Shown: piece after piece, positions 20,736 to 31,865 of the stretch
Layout of the letters: every line of letters begins with the position of its first letter
How positions within the stretch are numbered: the stretch's first letter is position 1
DNA from: Kappaphycus alvarezii
Lineage: Eukaryota; Rhodophyta; Florideophyceae; Gigartinales; Solieriaceae
NCBI GenBank assembly: GCA_002205965.3
Contig: NADL03000153.1
Span: 1-64,000, forward strand
Length of the DNA: 64,000 bases
Direction of reading: 5' to 3'
The notes under the pieces: generated by a model
The model's input: only the letters and a program-made list of their open reading frames with translations
What the model was told of the DNA's origin: nothing
Database searches by the model: none
Translations under genes and position numbers: made by a program

Positions 20736-23377
20736 TCTTCAGGTTGAGTTTCCTACTACTACCAAATACATACAGTTATGAATTATCCTAGTCAAAATTT
20801 ACTCTTACTTTCTTAGTCATCGTTAAGAGCTGCTGCTTTTACTAAACGCCAGCTCTCCTCCGTCACTTTAAATATCTGGGAACATAAATCGGCTAGAGAT
20901 CGATTCTGTATTATCAATTAATGGATTTGTACTGCTCTATGATACGAGGCGGGAAGAAAGCATGCTTCTGAGACCAAGAGAAGTTTTAGGAAATCATAGA
21001 ATTCATTTTACATTTCCCGCAAAAAACACATTTAAATTCTGTTTTGCATAAGCCTTACACAAGAAACATTAGATTCAAGGGGTTTCTAATGGCTTTTTTG
21101 AGCTCACGCTATGTTTTCGCTACCGTAGTTTTGTCTTTGTGATGAGTGTTCTATATGATTCATTGCTCTGTTTGATATAATCTGATACAGAGAAAGGAAT
21201 TTGGTTTCTACATTAAAAGTAAACAATTTTTTCAGGATAAAAGCTGTACTTGATTAGAAATGCAGTTTAGTGAGACTGTAAACGATAAAAATAGTGTCAA
21301 TCTGTCTTTACATCTTGAAATTGATACCAAATGGATCTCTGCGACCCGTATGAAGACCCAAAATTAGTGGCGCAATCCCTAAAATACGCAGACTGATAGA
21401 TAGACAAGAATTTGTCACTCACTCGGAATACCTGTCCAAGGGCTTACGAGTGCTTCAGCTTTAGAAATCAAACCTGTAGACACTTTTGATAGCGCTGGTA
21501 AAAAAGACACTATTTTAACACGTATTACATCTTGCTTATGTATGCGATACTCCTTCTGCCCAAGCCGACCCTTTGATTTACACTACAGAATATCGATACT
21601 TTTGTTATTTTTCCATAATATAAGGAGAAAAGTACGAACACCTCTACATATCTCAAAATAGGTTGTGTTCCTACTCTGCAACGTAATGGAAATAAAAATG
21701 ACTTGATTATCAGATTTATCTTCCAAGAGTAAAACACCCAAAAATTTCTTCCATTATTTAATTCTCGAGAACAAAGAATAGCAGGCCTAGCGCAGTTTTT
21801 TTCACTAACTGGCCTCCCATGGTCATATTTTCCCCGACTCCTTAGCTTCATGAAACGCTTAACTACCTTTTTATCTCTTTTCATCGCACTGTTGGATATT
21901 CAATTCATGCCTGTACGTTTTATCATTTAAAGATAATACTAGGTATAATAGAATGCTAGGGAAATAAATGCGACAGTCTTATAGTACATTCGGCCATACT
22001 TCCATTTTTTTTGCAAAAAAATGTATAAATCTTAATCCTTATAACATTAAAAACCTAAAAGATGCAGGAGTTTTCTAGATTTTTAGTATAAAAGATCTGA
22101 TCTGACTAAATATAAGGACAAAATGCTTAAAACAAGGACATGTATCGTGGCGTTTTCTACTTTGGCATGTGAACTTACAACTTTTCATAACAATATGAGT
22201 ATCATGTTCAATATAAGCATCAATAGTCTGATAAAAAGGCACCTGGGACAACATTCACTGTAAAATGGTACAAAATATATACATATGCTGATTTTACAAT
22301 TCACAGTGACACAGTTATCCTAATTTATGTTTTAACTGTTCTGAATTACTAGAGCAACTCTCCGTCGATTGAAAATTGCAAAGCCAAAAAATTGAAAATA
22401 CGCAGTTTTGGCAGAATATCAGAGGCTACCACAGAAAGGACGGGAATACAGAAGTGCACTGATGAACGAAATAAAACCTTTCCTCTGCAGCCTACTGATG
22501 TCTACAATATATGGGAGATGAAAATAGAACTGTCCAAATCAACATTCAGCTAAGCTTGTCTTCCTGACCAGATTGACTGTGCACTTTAAAATAAGTAAAT
22601 TCCACCACATAAAAGTTAAAAATCTGGAAATCCGGGCCGAAATAGTCAAAAAGTATAGCTACTCCGCATAAGAGATGCGGAAAGTTTTCTATGTTATCGG
22701 TAGCATACTGAACGGTAATGACATTCGCAGAAAAAAATAAAGAGAGACATAATTTTGACATGTTGGTCGCAAAAAACCCTCTATCATTTGGCACATGCTC
22801 TTCGTGTGTGATAGACCACATATAACCGTGTGAGCTGCTGAATTCATCTTGATTTTAGTTCAATAGGTATTTAAATAGCACCACGAGTCTTTCGCTAGTA
22901 TACTCTACGTGGCTTTGTGGGAAGACACATAGTTATGTATTAATTACGCGTTTCAAGTAAATAATGGACATATACAGTTATTTTAGCTATTTTTTTGTTT
23001 CAAATAGACGAAGCAAGGTGTAAGATTGGCTTTCGAAGTATGCTGCCGCGATGATACGAGATTGATGAACAGGTTACTTGCCGTCCTATTGCATAGTAAA
23101 CAAAGAAGAAATTTATGGTTAGATGTACTTTAGACAACATTATGATTCAAGCTGAGATTGTAGAGACGAATAAAGGTTAGAGGTTCGCCTCAAAATATCA
23201 AAAGGGCGATAAATATTCGCCTTTGAGTCAGGAAATGTGTATATCACTTTTTGAAGCACTCTAAAATGAATTTTTGACATGCCAACCAAATTTGGCGATA
23301 TTCGTATTTACCACTGATATTATGAAAAGTTTAGAGGTTGCAAAAATACCTGTTACCTTGAAGATACTTATGCATCA
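20736..23377. other. AT-rich sequence, mostly unassigned
   Basis: Holds two minus-strand open frames, 21525-21884 (119 codons) and 22546-22821 (91 codons), without recognised motifs. The frame at 21525-21884 crosses a transposon 3' box, so part of it is insertion sequence. Confidence 0.35.
21714..21752 (+). repeat. Non-LTR 3'-terminal box
   Basis: TTTATCTTCCAAGAGTAAAA, then CACCCAAAAATTTCTTCC. It has almost no upstream element sequence, so if it is an insertion it is among the shortest here. Confidence 0.6.
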
Positions 23378-23385
23378 CTTGATAG

Positions 23386-23658
23386 CGAAAACCGTTGCCA
23401 CCCGCGCAATGGAACGGTTTTCGAAGGTTAGAGCCATTCTTTTACTGCGGCACTCCGCCTTGACAGTAACCTCCAATACCGCTTGTTTGTTGGCTGGTCC
23501 CTTCAACCTTTTGTAGATTAGAGTGCCATCCACAGCTTTCGACGCGTCGTACGGTTTCGCAATTAACTTCACAATGATAGGATATCTACGCTCCGGTACA
23601 ACTTTACTGGATACCAACCCACATATCTACCACAGTAAATTTACCCCCCATTTACACT
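23386..23658 (+). mobile_element. 273-bp 5'-truncated family A insertion with 8-bp TSD
   Basis: Matches, in reverse, 8000-8270 of E2: the tail-domain end (VATRAMERFSKVRAILL...SALTVTSN) and the 3' UTR through CATATCTACCACAGTAAATT. Direct copies of CTTGATAG flank it at 23378-23385 and 23659-23666. The 3' end here runs past the C-run into ATTTACACT, as in the copy at 2916-3026. Confidence 0.8.
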
Positions 23659-23691
23659 CTTGATAGACATAGTTTTCAAATGGGATGTATA

Positions 23692-24257
23692 TGATAGGGG
23701 TAAATCGGCGGGGGAAGAGATCCTCAGGACCAAATACCCTGAAAAGGAGGTGTTGCGAGCGACAAAAATGCTACCGTGGGGTTGTTGAACGAACAAAAGG
23801 AGTGTACATAGAAGAGAGTTGAGGAAGCTACAAGCAAGTATAAAAGGGGCAGGGTCTACCACCGACGCTCTGCGACTAGCGTAAGAAAACGTTTTCTTGG
23901 GTCTGAAGTTGACTCTCAACTTCCTACTACTCGGGACTTGGCTTGAAGTTGTCTGCCAACTTCCTTTATGCTTTGTGTTTGACTTAACTTGTTGAGCCCC
24001 CCGCTCGGGTATGCTGGCTCCCAAGTAGTCCTACCATTTCATGCAAACAGCCCCTTACATAGAGTTTTCAACCCTCAGATTCTGTAGCACCTATACAGTA
24101 CCTATGTGCCAAATCTGCTCCTCCACAGTACAGTGCAAAGCATCCCTCTAAAAATAATTAAAATATAATTGTAAGTACAGTGACAGCTCAGCCAGCGCAG
24201 CATGCCAACTCAGCCAGCGCAGCATGCCAAAGAATATCTACAGTTTTCATTATATCA
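23692..24257 (-). mobile_element. Solo LTR of the Gypsy family, TSD GTATA
   Basis: 566 bp matching the Gypsy LTRs at 50753-51380 and 55939-56565, from TGATAGGGG to TATATCA, and flanked by GTATA at 23687-23691 and 24258-24262. It carries only two copies of the 22-bp unit beginning CAGCCAGCGCAGCATGCC, against about four to five in the other LTRs. Strand is given as the coding strand of the complete element. It arose by recombination between LTRs of a former full element. Confidence 0.92.
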
Positions 24258-24262
24258 GTATA

Positions 24263-24817
24263 CTCAGGAAACAAGCATCACCTCAGTGCAGTTATTATTT
24301 CTGCTACTCCCAGGGAAATATTTGCCACTAAACCATTTCATGCGACTATTGTCGATCAGTCAGGTAGCTCCTACCCTTAATGTAAGACATACAGTACAAA
24401 ATATCCGAAAATGGCCTTCCTGAACAAAAAAAGGAGAGTTATTTTTTTTGTTAGAGTTGTGACTGAACCTCTAGAAGTGAAAAGGAATATTTTTAGGCGG
24501 CCAATTTTTTGGTCTCTTGAAGCATAATGAGTGCATTCAGAAACTGGATAGATTTACAATTCCAGAATTGTCCAGAATTTGTAGTGCATCAGAAATCAAC
24601 GCAACAATTTGATAAATTGATAAACATTTGTACACGTTTACCAATATTGCGTGCAACCTCGGTTACTATGAAGCCGTAAGTCATCGAGAAATGTTTGTCG
24701 ATTTGTTCTGCCCCCCTGCAGCCCAACAAATTTACAAAACGTGTCACTGAGACATTCTAAATTCTGTAATCTTATTGGTCAGATCTGTCAATTTATCCAT
24801 TTGTCTAATTTCTGAAT
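24263..24817. other. Unassigned sequence
   Basis: AT-rich, no convincing open frame or repeat recognised. Confidence 0.4.
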
Positions 24818-25255
24818 TCACTCAAGGGGTGGGGAAATTTGGGTGTTTTTAATGCATGAAAAATATGGTCAGCTGTTCCCTGAGGGATGTCGTGATGGTA
24901 AAGGCTTACAATGTAAAGAAATGGCAGGAAGACGTCAAAACGCTAGAAAACTGACGGGAGGCCGGCCAACAGGCACGCTGCGTTGGACATTACTGCTGCT
25001 GCGGCATGACGCTGTGATAAGATTTCTTTGACCTTTGCGTAGGTCTCCCTTGCCCTCGTAGCGACGTTGCGTGCGACGTCGGTTAGCAACGCGTGGGCGT
25101 CCGGGTGCCATCCCCGAGGGTAGAGATAGGGACGGGCACTAGCCTACTTCCGGCGGAAGACGCGATAAAGGACTCGTATCTTCTGTGTTTCGCCGTTCTT
25201 GCCGCGTTAAGCGAGGTGAGTGGGTTGAATGTCCTCACTCTCCTGTTCGAGGGCG

Positions 25256-26770
25256 CTAGGGGTTGACGAAGGTGACATCGAAGAAGTCTGTTCTGCCGTT
25301 CGTCCCATTGCGCGAATCGGGTCTTGTGCGGTGGACCCCTTCTCGCGGCTCGATGACTGGATGTCGCGCGGCTTTCATGAGATCGCTTGCCAATAAACGA
25401 ACCTGACAGTCGTGTCTTCGCGTCCTTTCGCCCCCGTGTAAGCAGTGCAACAGATGGTCGCCGAAACAGTCGAGAGTTTCGGGGCAGTTCCGCTTGGGGC
25501 ATGGTGTTTCCGGAGGAAAGAGCGGGACTTGGCAATAGTATTGGAACCATATTGAGAATTCTCTTGGTTCAATGCTAGTCTTAAGGCCCGGAGATGGGGT
25601 GCAGTACACCCAATCTTTCGCGCCGGGGAGCCCCATGGAGGCACGGAAGGCCTGCCGTCTATTGTCGCCCACATCGATCTCCTCTTGCACCCGCTCGTGG
25701 ATGGCGTCCGATAGTGTCTTCTGTGATGGTGTTTTGTTTGAGCAGAGGGCACTAAAGGGGATAATCCTGGACTGGGAGCAAGAGAGGGACCAAATCTGGT
25801 GCGCCTCGACGATGTCTCGGTACGTTGAGAGATCCGTAATTGCCGCTGGGAGGAGGGCTGCACACAGCCTGTTGGACGCTGCGCTGGAGGCGAGGAAGGC
25901 TGCAGCTGCAATTGACTTCGCCGAAGTGAGTCCAATTCCCAGTGATGGCTTCTTGGCGGTGATCGGTTTCATGGGCAACTGCAGTTCTCGAAATATGTCG
26001 GGGTCGAGGACGCCCCCAGCCAGTGTGCGCACACAGTTCTCCATCATTGCATCGAATATTGCAGCGCCTTCCGCAGTGCAAGCTGGTGGCACCACCCGTA
26101 ACAGGTATCCGAGCTTACAGACCCCGAAACAGTTGCGCAGGAGCTGGAACGCGATATGCGTGTTCCCCAAGGCGATGATAGTGTCGAGGAACGGCTTCAG
26201 GGACTTCACATGGCCTGTGAAGTGCTGCTGGGTAAACCCGTTGGTGCCAACCGGAGCGTTCAGGACAACTGTGCCCTCGCTGTACTCCTGTGTGAGTTCT
26301 CTTGGATAGAGGCGTTGCACTGACTCCAGTGGTGGAGTTGGCCACCAGATTCTGCATTTCGGCACTGCTAGGTGCAGACCCCGAGCTGTGGCCTCTGGCG
26401 ATGACAAGATGTCCAGTGCCTTGCGGAGCTGGTCGTGTTTTGCGATGATGTACCCATCATCATGGTACCAGAGTTGAAACAGCAGGTTGCCGAGTTGCTG
26501 CTCTTCGTCATCCCCTGATTTCAATAACCGTTGGATTTTGAGGATAACGGGGTGCAGCGCAAGATCGAAAAGGAGCCCACCGAGATTGTCCCCTTGTTGC
26601 GTTCCTTGCACGCTCCGGATTATGTGGCTGCCAAACCACAAGAAAGCGGGCTCATGTGCATAGCAGTATGCCACCCACGGGAACAGGTCGGGGAACTGGT
26701 GTTTGACTGCTGCCAGGAAAGCTGTCCGACTGCACAAATTGAATGCATTTTTGAGGTCAACAGTCAGCAA
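25256..26770 (-). CDS. Family A RT with CCHC and restriction-like endonuclease (504 codons)
   Basis: Domains in order: RT motif A TVDLKNAFNLCSR (residues 3-15), motif B GTQQGDNLGG (56-65), motif C YHDDGYIIAKH (102-112), block GLHLAVPKCRIWWPT (131-145), thumb LLRNCFGVCKLGYLLRVVPP (210-229), and block KPSLGIGLTSAK (274-285). The CCHC cluster has Cys424, Cys429, His439 and Cys443. The endonuclease core is RPDS (483-486) with FDVTF (497-501). RT and endonuclease catalytic residues all look present. The RT fingers and N-terminus lie upstream in other frames (26764-27075), and the tail lies downstream in another, so this is not a complete protein. Its activity would be target nicking and target-primed cDNA synthesis in the nucleus. 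Confidence 0.92.
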   Translation of the reverse strand: MLTVDLKNAFNLCSRTAFLAAVKHQFPDLFPWVAYCYAHEPAFLWFGSHIIRSVQGTQQGDNLGGLLFDLALHPVILKIQRLLKSGDDEEQQLGNLLFQLWYHDDGYIIAKHDQLRKALDILSSPEATARGLHLAVPKCRIWWPTPPLESVQRLYPRELTQEYSEGTVVLNAPVGTNGFTQQHFTGHVKSLKPFLDTIIALGNTHIAFQLLRNCFGVCKLGYLLRVVPPACTAEGAAIFDAMMENCVRTLAGGVLDPDIFRELQLPMKPITAKKPSLGIGLTSAKSIAAAAFLASSAASNRLCAALLPAAITDLSTYRDIVEAHQIWSLSCSQSRIIPFSALCSNKTPSQKTLSDAIHERVQEEIDVGDNRRQAFRASMGLPGAKDWVYCTPSPGLKTSIEPREFSIWFQYYCQVPLFPPETPCPKRNCPETLDCFGDHLLHCLHGGERTRRHDCQVRLLASDLMKAARHPVIEPREGVHRTRPDSRNGTNGRTDFFDVTFVNP

Positions 26771-27657
26771 TGCGTATTCGGAGGTGTGCCCGAACTTCTG
26801 TACGACCCTTCGGACTCCATGGACGACGGTATCAGTGCCGGATCGGGTAGCATGCCAACCTGCAGCGGTTGTAGGTATTTAGCTGCTCTCGCGGAGGCTC
26901 TTGTCATCAGGCAACTACCAGTCAATCTGCGCAGCGTTTCTCCTACGGCTATTGGCCTGGGTGTCAGGTCTTTCTTGGCCAAAGGGGTTAGGGGCGCTCC
27001 AGCTATCCAAGGTGCAAGAGCGGCTGGGGCCTTGCCGGCTGCTAGGGTGTTCACCATTTTAGACAAGGCTGCCAAAAATCCGGACGGGCCAGATGAAGAC
27101 GGGGCTCGCAGAAGTTCGACGAGGTGGCAAGGTTTGAGACCAGAACCCCCGCAGAGGAACCTGGTTTAAACCCACGAACAGCATCGAGCACCTCCTTCTC
27201 CGTGAAGTCGCGGAAGGGCGATATATTGTCTAGTGGGGTGTGGTGCGCTGCCTCGTCGTTGGGAGCTTGTTGCGGGTGCTTCGCGAGGAGTGCCTGGACG
27301 ACCTCGGGGGTGGGTGGTAAGACGCCCAACGAGCCGAGCGCCTGTGCTGCCTTTCCGTATGCCCCCTCCTTGGCCAGTTTAGTAGCTCTGCTGATATTTA
27401 CCCGTTGCTGGTCGGAGATAGCGGCGTAGCCGCAGCGCGTGGGGGAGACGTACTGACGGCCTGTTCCCACAAAGTCATGTATTGGCCGGAGGTCCATAGT
27501 TCTACCCGCTCTTTCATTGCTTCTGCGATCGATTGCGGGCGGCGTTCGAGGAACAGGAGCCGGGGAGGGACATGTCCGAAAACATCACTGCCGGAAACAG
27601 GAATACTTTGGCAAATGTCTGCACTCGCTGGGGTTGTCCAGATGTGCAGGCGGCAAC
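26764..27657 (-). pseudogene. Family A pre-RT and RT fingers of E3
   Basis: Frames 26764-27075 (RT blocks TPRPIAVGETLRRL and LQPLQVG), 27051-27497 (LAKEGAYGKAAQALGSLGVL, LLAKHPQ, RGFKPGSSAG) and 27398-27661. They are homologous block by block to E1 and E2. At least three frame changes occur. Confidence 0.8.
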
Positions 27658-27720
27658 TCACTCAATGTATATTCATACTAGAAGTGAAAATCTATGCTAT
27701 TGTCCGTAACTGTATAGGGG

Positions 27721-28027
27721 AAACGTTTGAGTGTTTTACTCTTGGAAGGTATATCCGATCTATCCATGGTTTTCCAGACAACCATAATCGACTCAAAAGG
27801 GTATACCGATACCGTAATGGGGAAGAAACTACGCTCCCTAAAATGCTACCTTCAGGCCAGCCATCAAGCAGGCCGCATTGGACATGACGGCTGCTGCAGC
27901 GTGCCTTTGCATCAAAACCCCCCGAACCCTTCCGTACGTCTCCAGTGCCCTCACAGCCACGTTCCTTGCCATGTCATTTAACACTGCACATGCATCCGGG
28001 TGCCAACCTCCAAGAGTGGAGATTGGC
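27721..28027 (-). mobile_element. 307-bp 5'-truncated family A-type insertion, TSD up to 12 bp
   Basis: The coding tail (PISTLGGWHPDACAV, ARNVAVRALETYGRVRGVLM, MSNAACLMAGL) ends at a TAG near 27838. A 3' UTR follows, with GTCTGGAAAACCATGG and ATACCTTCCAAGAGTAAAAC, ending in TTTCCCC. ACTGTATAGGGG occurs at both edges (27709-27720 and 28028-28039). The C-run of the element end overlaps the repeated target, so the TSD is 8-12 bp. This copy ties the GATCGG-type 3' box to a family A-like coding tail. Confidence 0.88.
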
Positions 28028-28144
28028 ACTGTATAGGGGCGGTAAATGTGTGAAGAGAGTGACCTATGCATTCTATTTCATGTCAAATCGCAAGTCAATC
28101 AGTAAAAGCGTGAGTGACGTTTTAAGTAGCAAGTGGAACTAGCG

Positions 28145-30060
28145 TACCGGCGTGGGGTCCAGTTCCGCGGTCGTATCACGAGAAATACCTCGCACGGCCT
28201 GCTCCAAGGCATCTGCCGTGATTGTTGGTGGAGAAGGAAGATGCTCTTCAATAATGGGCGTGATCGGGCGCGGGGTGAAGGTCACGCAGCGCTTGGATGG
28301 TGTGCAGGTCATTCAAATCGGCCAGTGGAGCTCTGTGCAGGGACCGCATGCCCTTGCCGCAGCGGGTGTCTGCGCAAAGGGCGTCAACGCGGCGAGCGCG
28401 CCATGCGTCACTAGAGCCGGAGCCGTAAGCAGGGTGGTGCAGGATCCACTCAGAGCGAGCTTCTCGGGCGCGACGGGTTCAAACCACAGCACGTTCCACG
28501 CAGCTCCAGTATGGGCGCGCCGGATTCAGGAAACCTAGTCCGGCCCGTTGACCTTTGTTATGGTGCTATCCATCCTGCCCACGCAAGCTGTGGCGAACAG
28601 CAGTTGGCAGCATGTAGAGGTGCAGGAAGGCACGATAGGTGGCCTTGTCCCCCCTTGCGTTGGCGGCGGCACGGACCAGTTTGATAAATAGTAGCGTGAA
28701 CGTCTTGCGGCATGGGAGTGGGATATCCTGGAAGATGTCGCTTTCCGGGTATGGGGTGCGGAGGATGTCCTCGGGGCTTGGTAAGGGAGAGGCAGCGGAA
28801 GGGGGGGAGAGGGGGGTGAAGATGTCCATGAGGAGGATGGTTAGGTGGAGGAGCCGTCACAAGACCGCACTCCTTCCATTGCAGACGCGCCGACAGCTGG
28901 AGGGATGGGGCAGCGGGGTTCTTGTGCGGGTCCCTGGGCCGGAGGTGGGACATTATGCATTCCTGCAGGTGACGACGGATGGCACCGGGTGTGGCGGTCT
29001 TCCGACCCTGTGGCGCGGAGGAGGCGACAGTAGGGGGACGAACGGCCGTGGGCGTCGGGGTTGCGGTGGGTACCATTAGGAACTACGCCACAGAGGCCTC
29101 TTCAGCCCCTCGCAACAGCGTTTGGTCGCGAAGGGGGAAGAGCCCAGGGATTGAAGGGTGAGGTCGGGGGATTGTTGAGGGGCAGGGCCAGGGGCGGGAG
29201 GGGCCAGGTAGGAAGGAGGCGCGTTGGGGCGCTTGTTGCGGGCGGAGCCGGGAGAGTTGGGGGCGCGGTTGTTCGGGGCAGGGGCTGGGGAGAGCGGGCC
29301 TCACAACGGGTTCGCCGGCGGGATTGGCGGGGGTGCTGGGTGGGCGGGTGAGGGCGGGTACGAGCTGCACGACGGTCGTCGATGACGTAGCGGGCGTGGT
29401 GACGAAGCAAAGTGGCAAGGGCCGTACGGACGTAGAGGAGTACCAATGAGCGAAGGGTCGTGTCAAGGAAACGGGTGGCGTCGCGGCCGAGACGTGTGGA
29501 CACGCCCTGTGCAGCGAAGTCGTCAAGTGATGAGGCGGTGGAAGCGATCAACGACTGGGTGATCTGTATGTCACAGAAGAAGCAGCGGTGGTGGGCCAAA
29601 ATGGAGAAAATTGGAGTCCGGCCGGAATCCGGGTAGTAGATGTACGTCCGTTTCCCGACGTGGGAATGAGGACCTGCGGGAGGAGCGGAGTGTCGGCCAG
29701 GGTCGCAGTCTCGCGGAGGAATTGTTGAGCGGCTTCGAGCGAGGGGAATGAGTTGTAAGGGGTCGTGGCGATGCCCACATGGGCGAGCTGTGGGGGTAGG
29801 GGGCGGGGTGAGCTCCAAGTCTCCAGTGTGCGGGGTGAGGGGGCTAGGGGCGAAGAGCCGAGGCGAAGACCTTTCGGGCACAGGCGAAGGCCTGGGGAGA
29901 GGCCATGGCCCGTTGGCCAATCAACGCTTGAGCCTGCGGAAGGCTCATGACACGTGTGCCAATCGCACGGTCGACGCGTGGAAACTCGACCTTGGTAATG
30001 GCACCAATATCGGGGCGGTTTGAGGGCTGCGGGGCAAATGAGAGACCACGGCGGCGTAGG
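28145..30060 (-). pseudogene. Family B-like 5' half (N-terminal and pre-RT regions)
   Basis: Minus-strand frames 29102-29920, 28558-29076 and 28566-28829 are Pro/Arg/Thr-rich. They include a Cys/His group (HHRCFFCDIQ), a GAIRRHLQEC block resembling half a zinc finger, and near 28150-28260 a TITADALEQAVRGISRDT block of the pre-RT kind. No RT follows: the copy ends at about 28145. The assignment to family B rests on the general layout and on RT debris of that family just upstream, so it is weaker than the others. Confidence 0.5.
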
Positions 30061-30203
30061 ATGCGCTCATGCTAGCCGAGCGCGGCTGGGCACCGGGAGG
30101 GCGGGCAGCTGGCACCGAGGGGAAGGGAGCATGAGAGTGCCGAGTTTGATTGTTGGAAAAGTGTTTGAGTTGGACATATTTCGCAGAATTTTTTTTGCGA
30201 GAA

Positions 30204-30286
30204 GGGGGGAAAAGGTTTGGGTGTTTTGCTCTTGGAAGATATATTTGATCTATCCCATGGTTTTCCAGACAACCACAATCGACTCA
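30204..30286 (-). mobile_element. Short non-LTR 3' end inserted between family B fragments
   Basis: On the minus strand: GTCGATTGTGGTTGTCTGG, ATATATCTTCCAAGAGCAAA, and CACCCAAACC to a C-run. Closely related to 3822-3953 and 27721-27845. No clear TSD. It separates the RT fragment (30296-31100) from the N-terminal fragment below it. Confidence 0.75.
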
Positions 30287-30295
30287 TGTGCAGTA

Positions 30296-31100
30296 GCGAA
30301 GGATGTGGAACGAAATTTGCAGATCGTTGAGGAGGGCGAGAGAGGACCACAAGGCTTCCGCGTTCACAAGAGCTTGGCGTGCGGGCTGATGGAGGCAGAT
30401 GTGGTGCCCACCGAACTTCCCAGGACTGTAGTGGCATCCGAGGTGATGACCTCGCATGGAAAGTCAGGGAGGGAGGCGTTGGGTGAAGAGAGGGCCACCA
30501 TACTGGTGTCTTCTTAGGTTTGAAGTTAACGTGAAATCCGTGTTGTGGGCCGTGTTGCTGGAAGTAGGGCAAGATTTGCTTAGCAACTGGGGCGGGCGCC
30601 ACGATGTTTCCGCCATCTGTATACCACGTGTGAAGAGGTAGAAAGGGGAAATGGTTTGCAGTAACTTCCATCAAGGGGTGGAGGTCAAGAGCGAAGAGTA
30701 GCATCCCTAGTGGATCTCCATGTTTGATGCTTTGACCAGAATCTTGACACGCTCAATCGAATTAAAGGCATTCCGGGCATCTACTTGTATGAGGATATGC
30801 TGGGTCTGTGCAGAGCTGAGTTGCTGTATGGTGGCTCGCGTGCCATTAGCACTTGACTCAGTTGCTCGTAGGACACCGACGCCAAGCAGTAGAGGTTGTA
30901 AGTAGGAGGCGAGGTGTCATTGTGGATACGATTCGTAATGAGGCGTCCTGCTAGACAGCGAATTGCGAGGCCGATTGCGATTAGCCGGAGACTTCGGCAG
31001 GCTGCATCCTTGGGGAGACCAATGAGGGTGGTTTGGCGATGTTGTCCCTCAGCTCGGATCGGGTGTTTCCGTCGAGGATGATGATGAAACGGTCACTGGC
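30296..31100 (-). pseudogene. Family B RT fragment
   Basis: Minus-strand translation gives degenerate fingers, DARNAFNSIERV (motif A), GDPLGMLLFALDLHP (motif B context) and WYTDGGNIVAP (motif C), then HGFHVNFKPKKTPVWWPS. Motif C reads Asp-Gly where most RTs have Asp-Asp, as in the copy at 36.5 kb. Frame changes interrupt it between motifs A and B. Confidence 0.75.
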
Positions 31101-31336
31101 ACCTCTCGCCACTTTCGATTAAGGCCAAATGTTGTGATAACATTTAATGGACGAGCCGGTGATGTCTTGGCTGTTCGGGGCACTCATGTGGATCGACACG
31201 TGTAGGCGGTGCAGTCGTTTGGAATGCCATGCGCGATGTGACACGTATGTGTGATGGAAAACGCATGGGTGATAAGTGTAAGCTACAGATCTACCTTTGG
31301 TATGACACGTATTTGAAACTGAAACATGCACTTCAC

Positions 31337-31688
31337 AAGATACGAGTCCTTTATCGCGTCTTCCGCCGGAAGTAGGCTAGTGCCCGTCCCTATCTCTACC
31401 CTCGGGGATGGCACCCGGACGCCCACGCGTTGCTAACCGACGTCGCACGCAACGTCGCTACGAGGGCAAGGGAGACTTACGCAAAGGTCAAAGAAATCTT
31501 ATCACAGCGTCATGCCGCAGCAGCAGTAATGTCCAACGCAGCGTGCCTGTTGGCCGGCCTCCCGTCAGTTTTCTAGCGTTTTGACGTCTTCCTGCCATTT
31601 CTTTACATTGTAAGCCTTTACCATCACGACATCCCTCAGGGAACAGCTGACCATATTTTTCATGCATTAAAAACACCCCAAATTTCCC
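31337..31688 (+). mobile_element. 352-bp 5'-truncated copy of the E3 subfamily, TSD CTTCAC
   Basis: Almost identical by eye to the reverse complement of 24830-25180 (E3 tail and 3' UTR), including TCCAACGCAGCGTGCCTG and the end ACACCCCAAATTTCCC. CTTCAC flanks it at 31331-31336 and 31689-31694. The reading frame keeps the tail domain through SNAACLLAGLPS. High identity to E3 implies a fairly recent event from a common source. Confidence 0.9.
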
Positions 31689-31865
31689 CTTCACATGTGT
31701 GCAACTGACACTACCCCAATTCACGTCCGCCGCGTTGATTGATCTTGATGTTGAAAACAGAGAAGATTAGAATAAAAGGGACGAATGGGGGACTGAGGTT
31801 CGAACAGAATAAACTCACAAAGGATATCGATCATTGATTCAACTGTTCATACTACCTTTGTCATT

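Larger units (their letters stand above)
24826..27657 (-). mobile_element. Family A non-LTR retrotransposon E3, 5'-truncated, with TSD
   Basis: On the minus strand this runs from the pre-RT region (27657) to a 3' end ACACCCAAATTTCCCC plus ACCCC at 24826. TCACTCAA (plus strand) flanks it at 24818-24825 and 27658-27665. The RT, CCHC and endonuclease lie in one long frame (25256-26770), the tail with STLGDG.../GGWHP in shifted frames down to 24990, and the pre-RT in frames 26764-27497. It is the best-preserved non-LTR copy here, but it lacks the N-terminal zinc fingers and has frame changes on both sides of the 504-codon frame. Confidence 0.9.
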
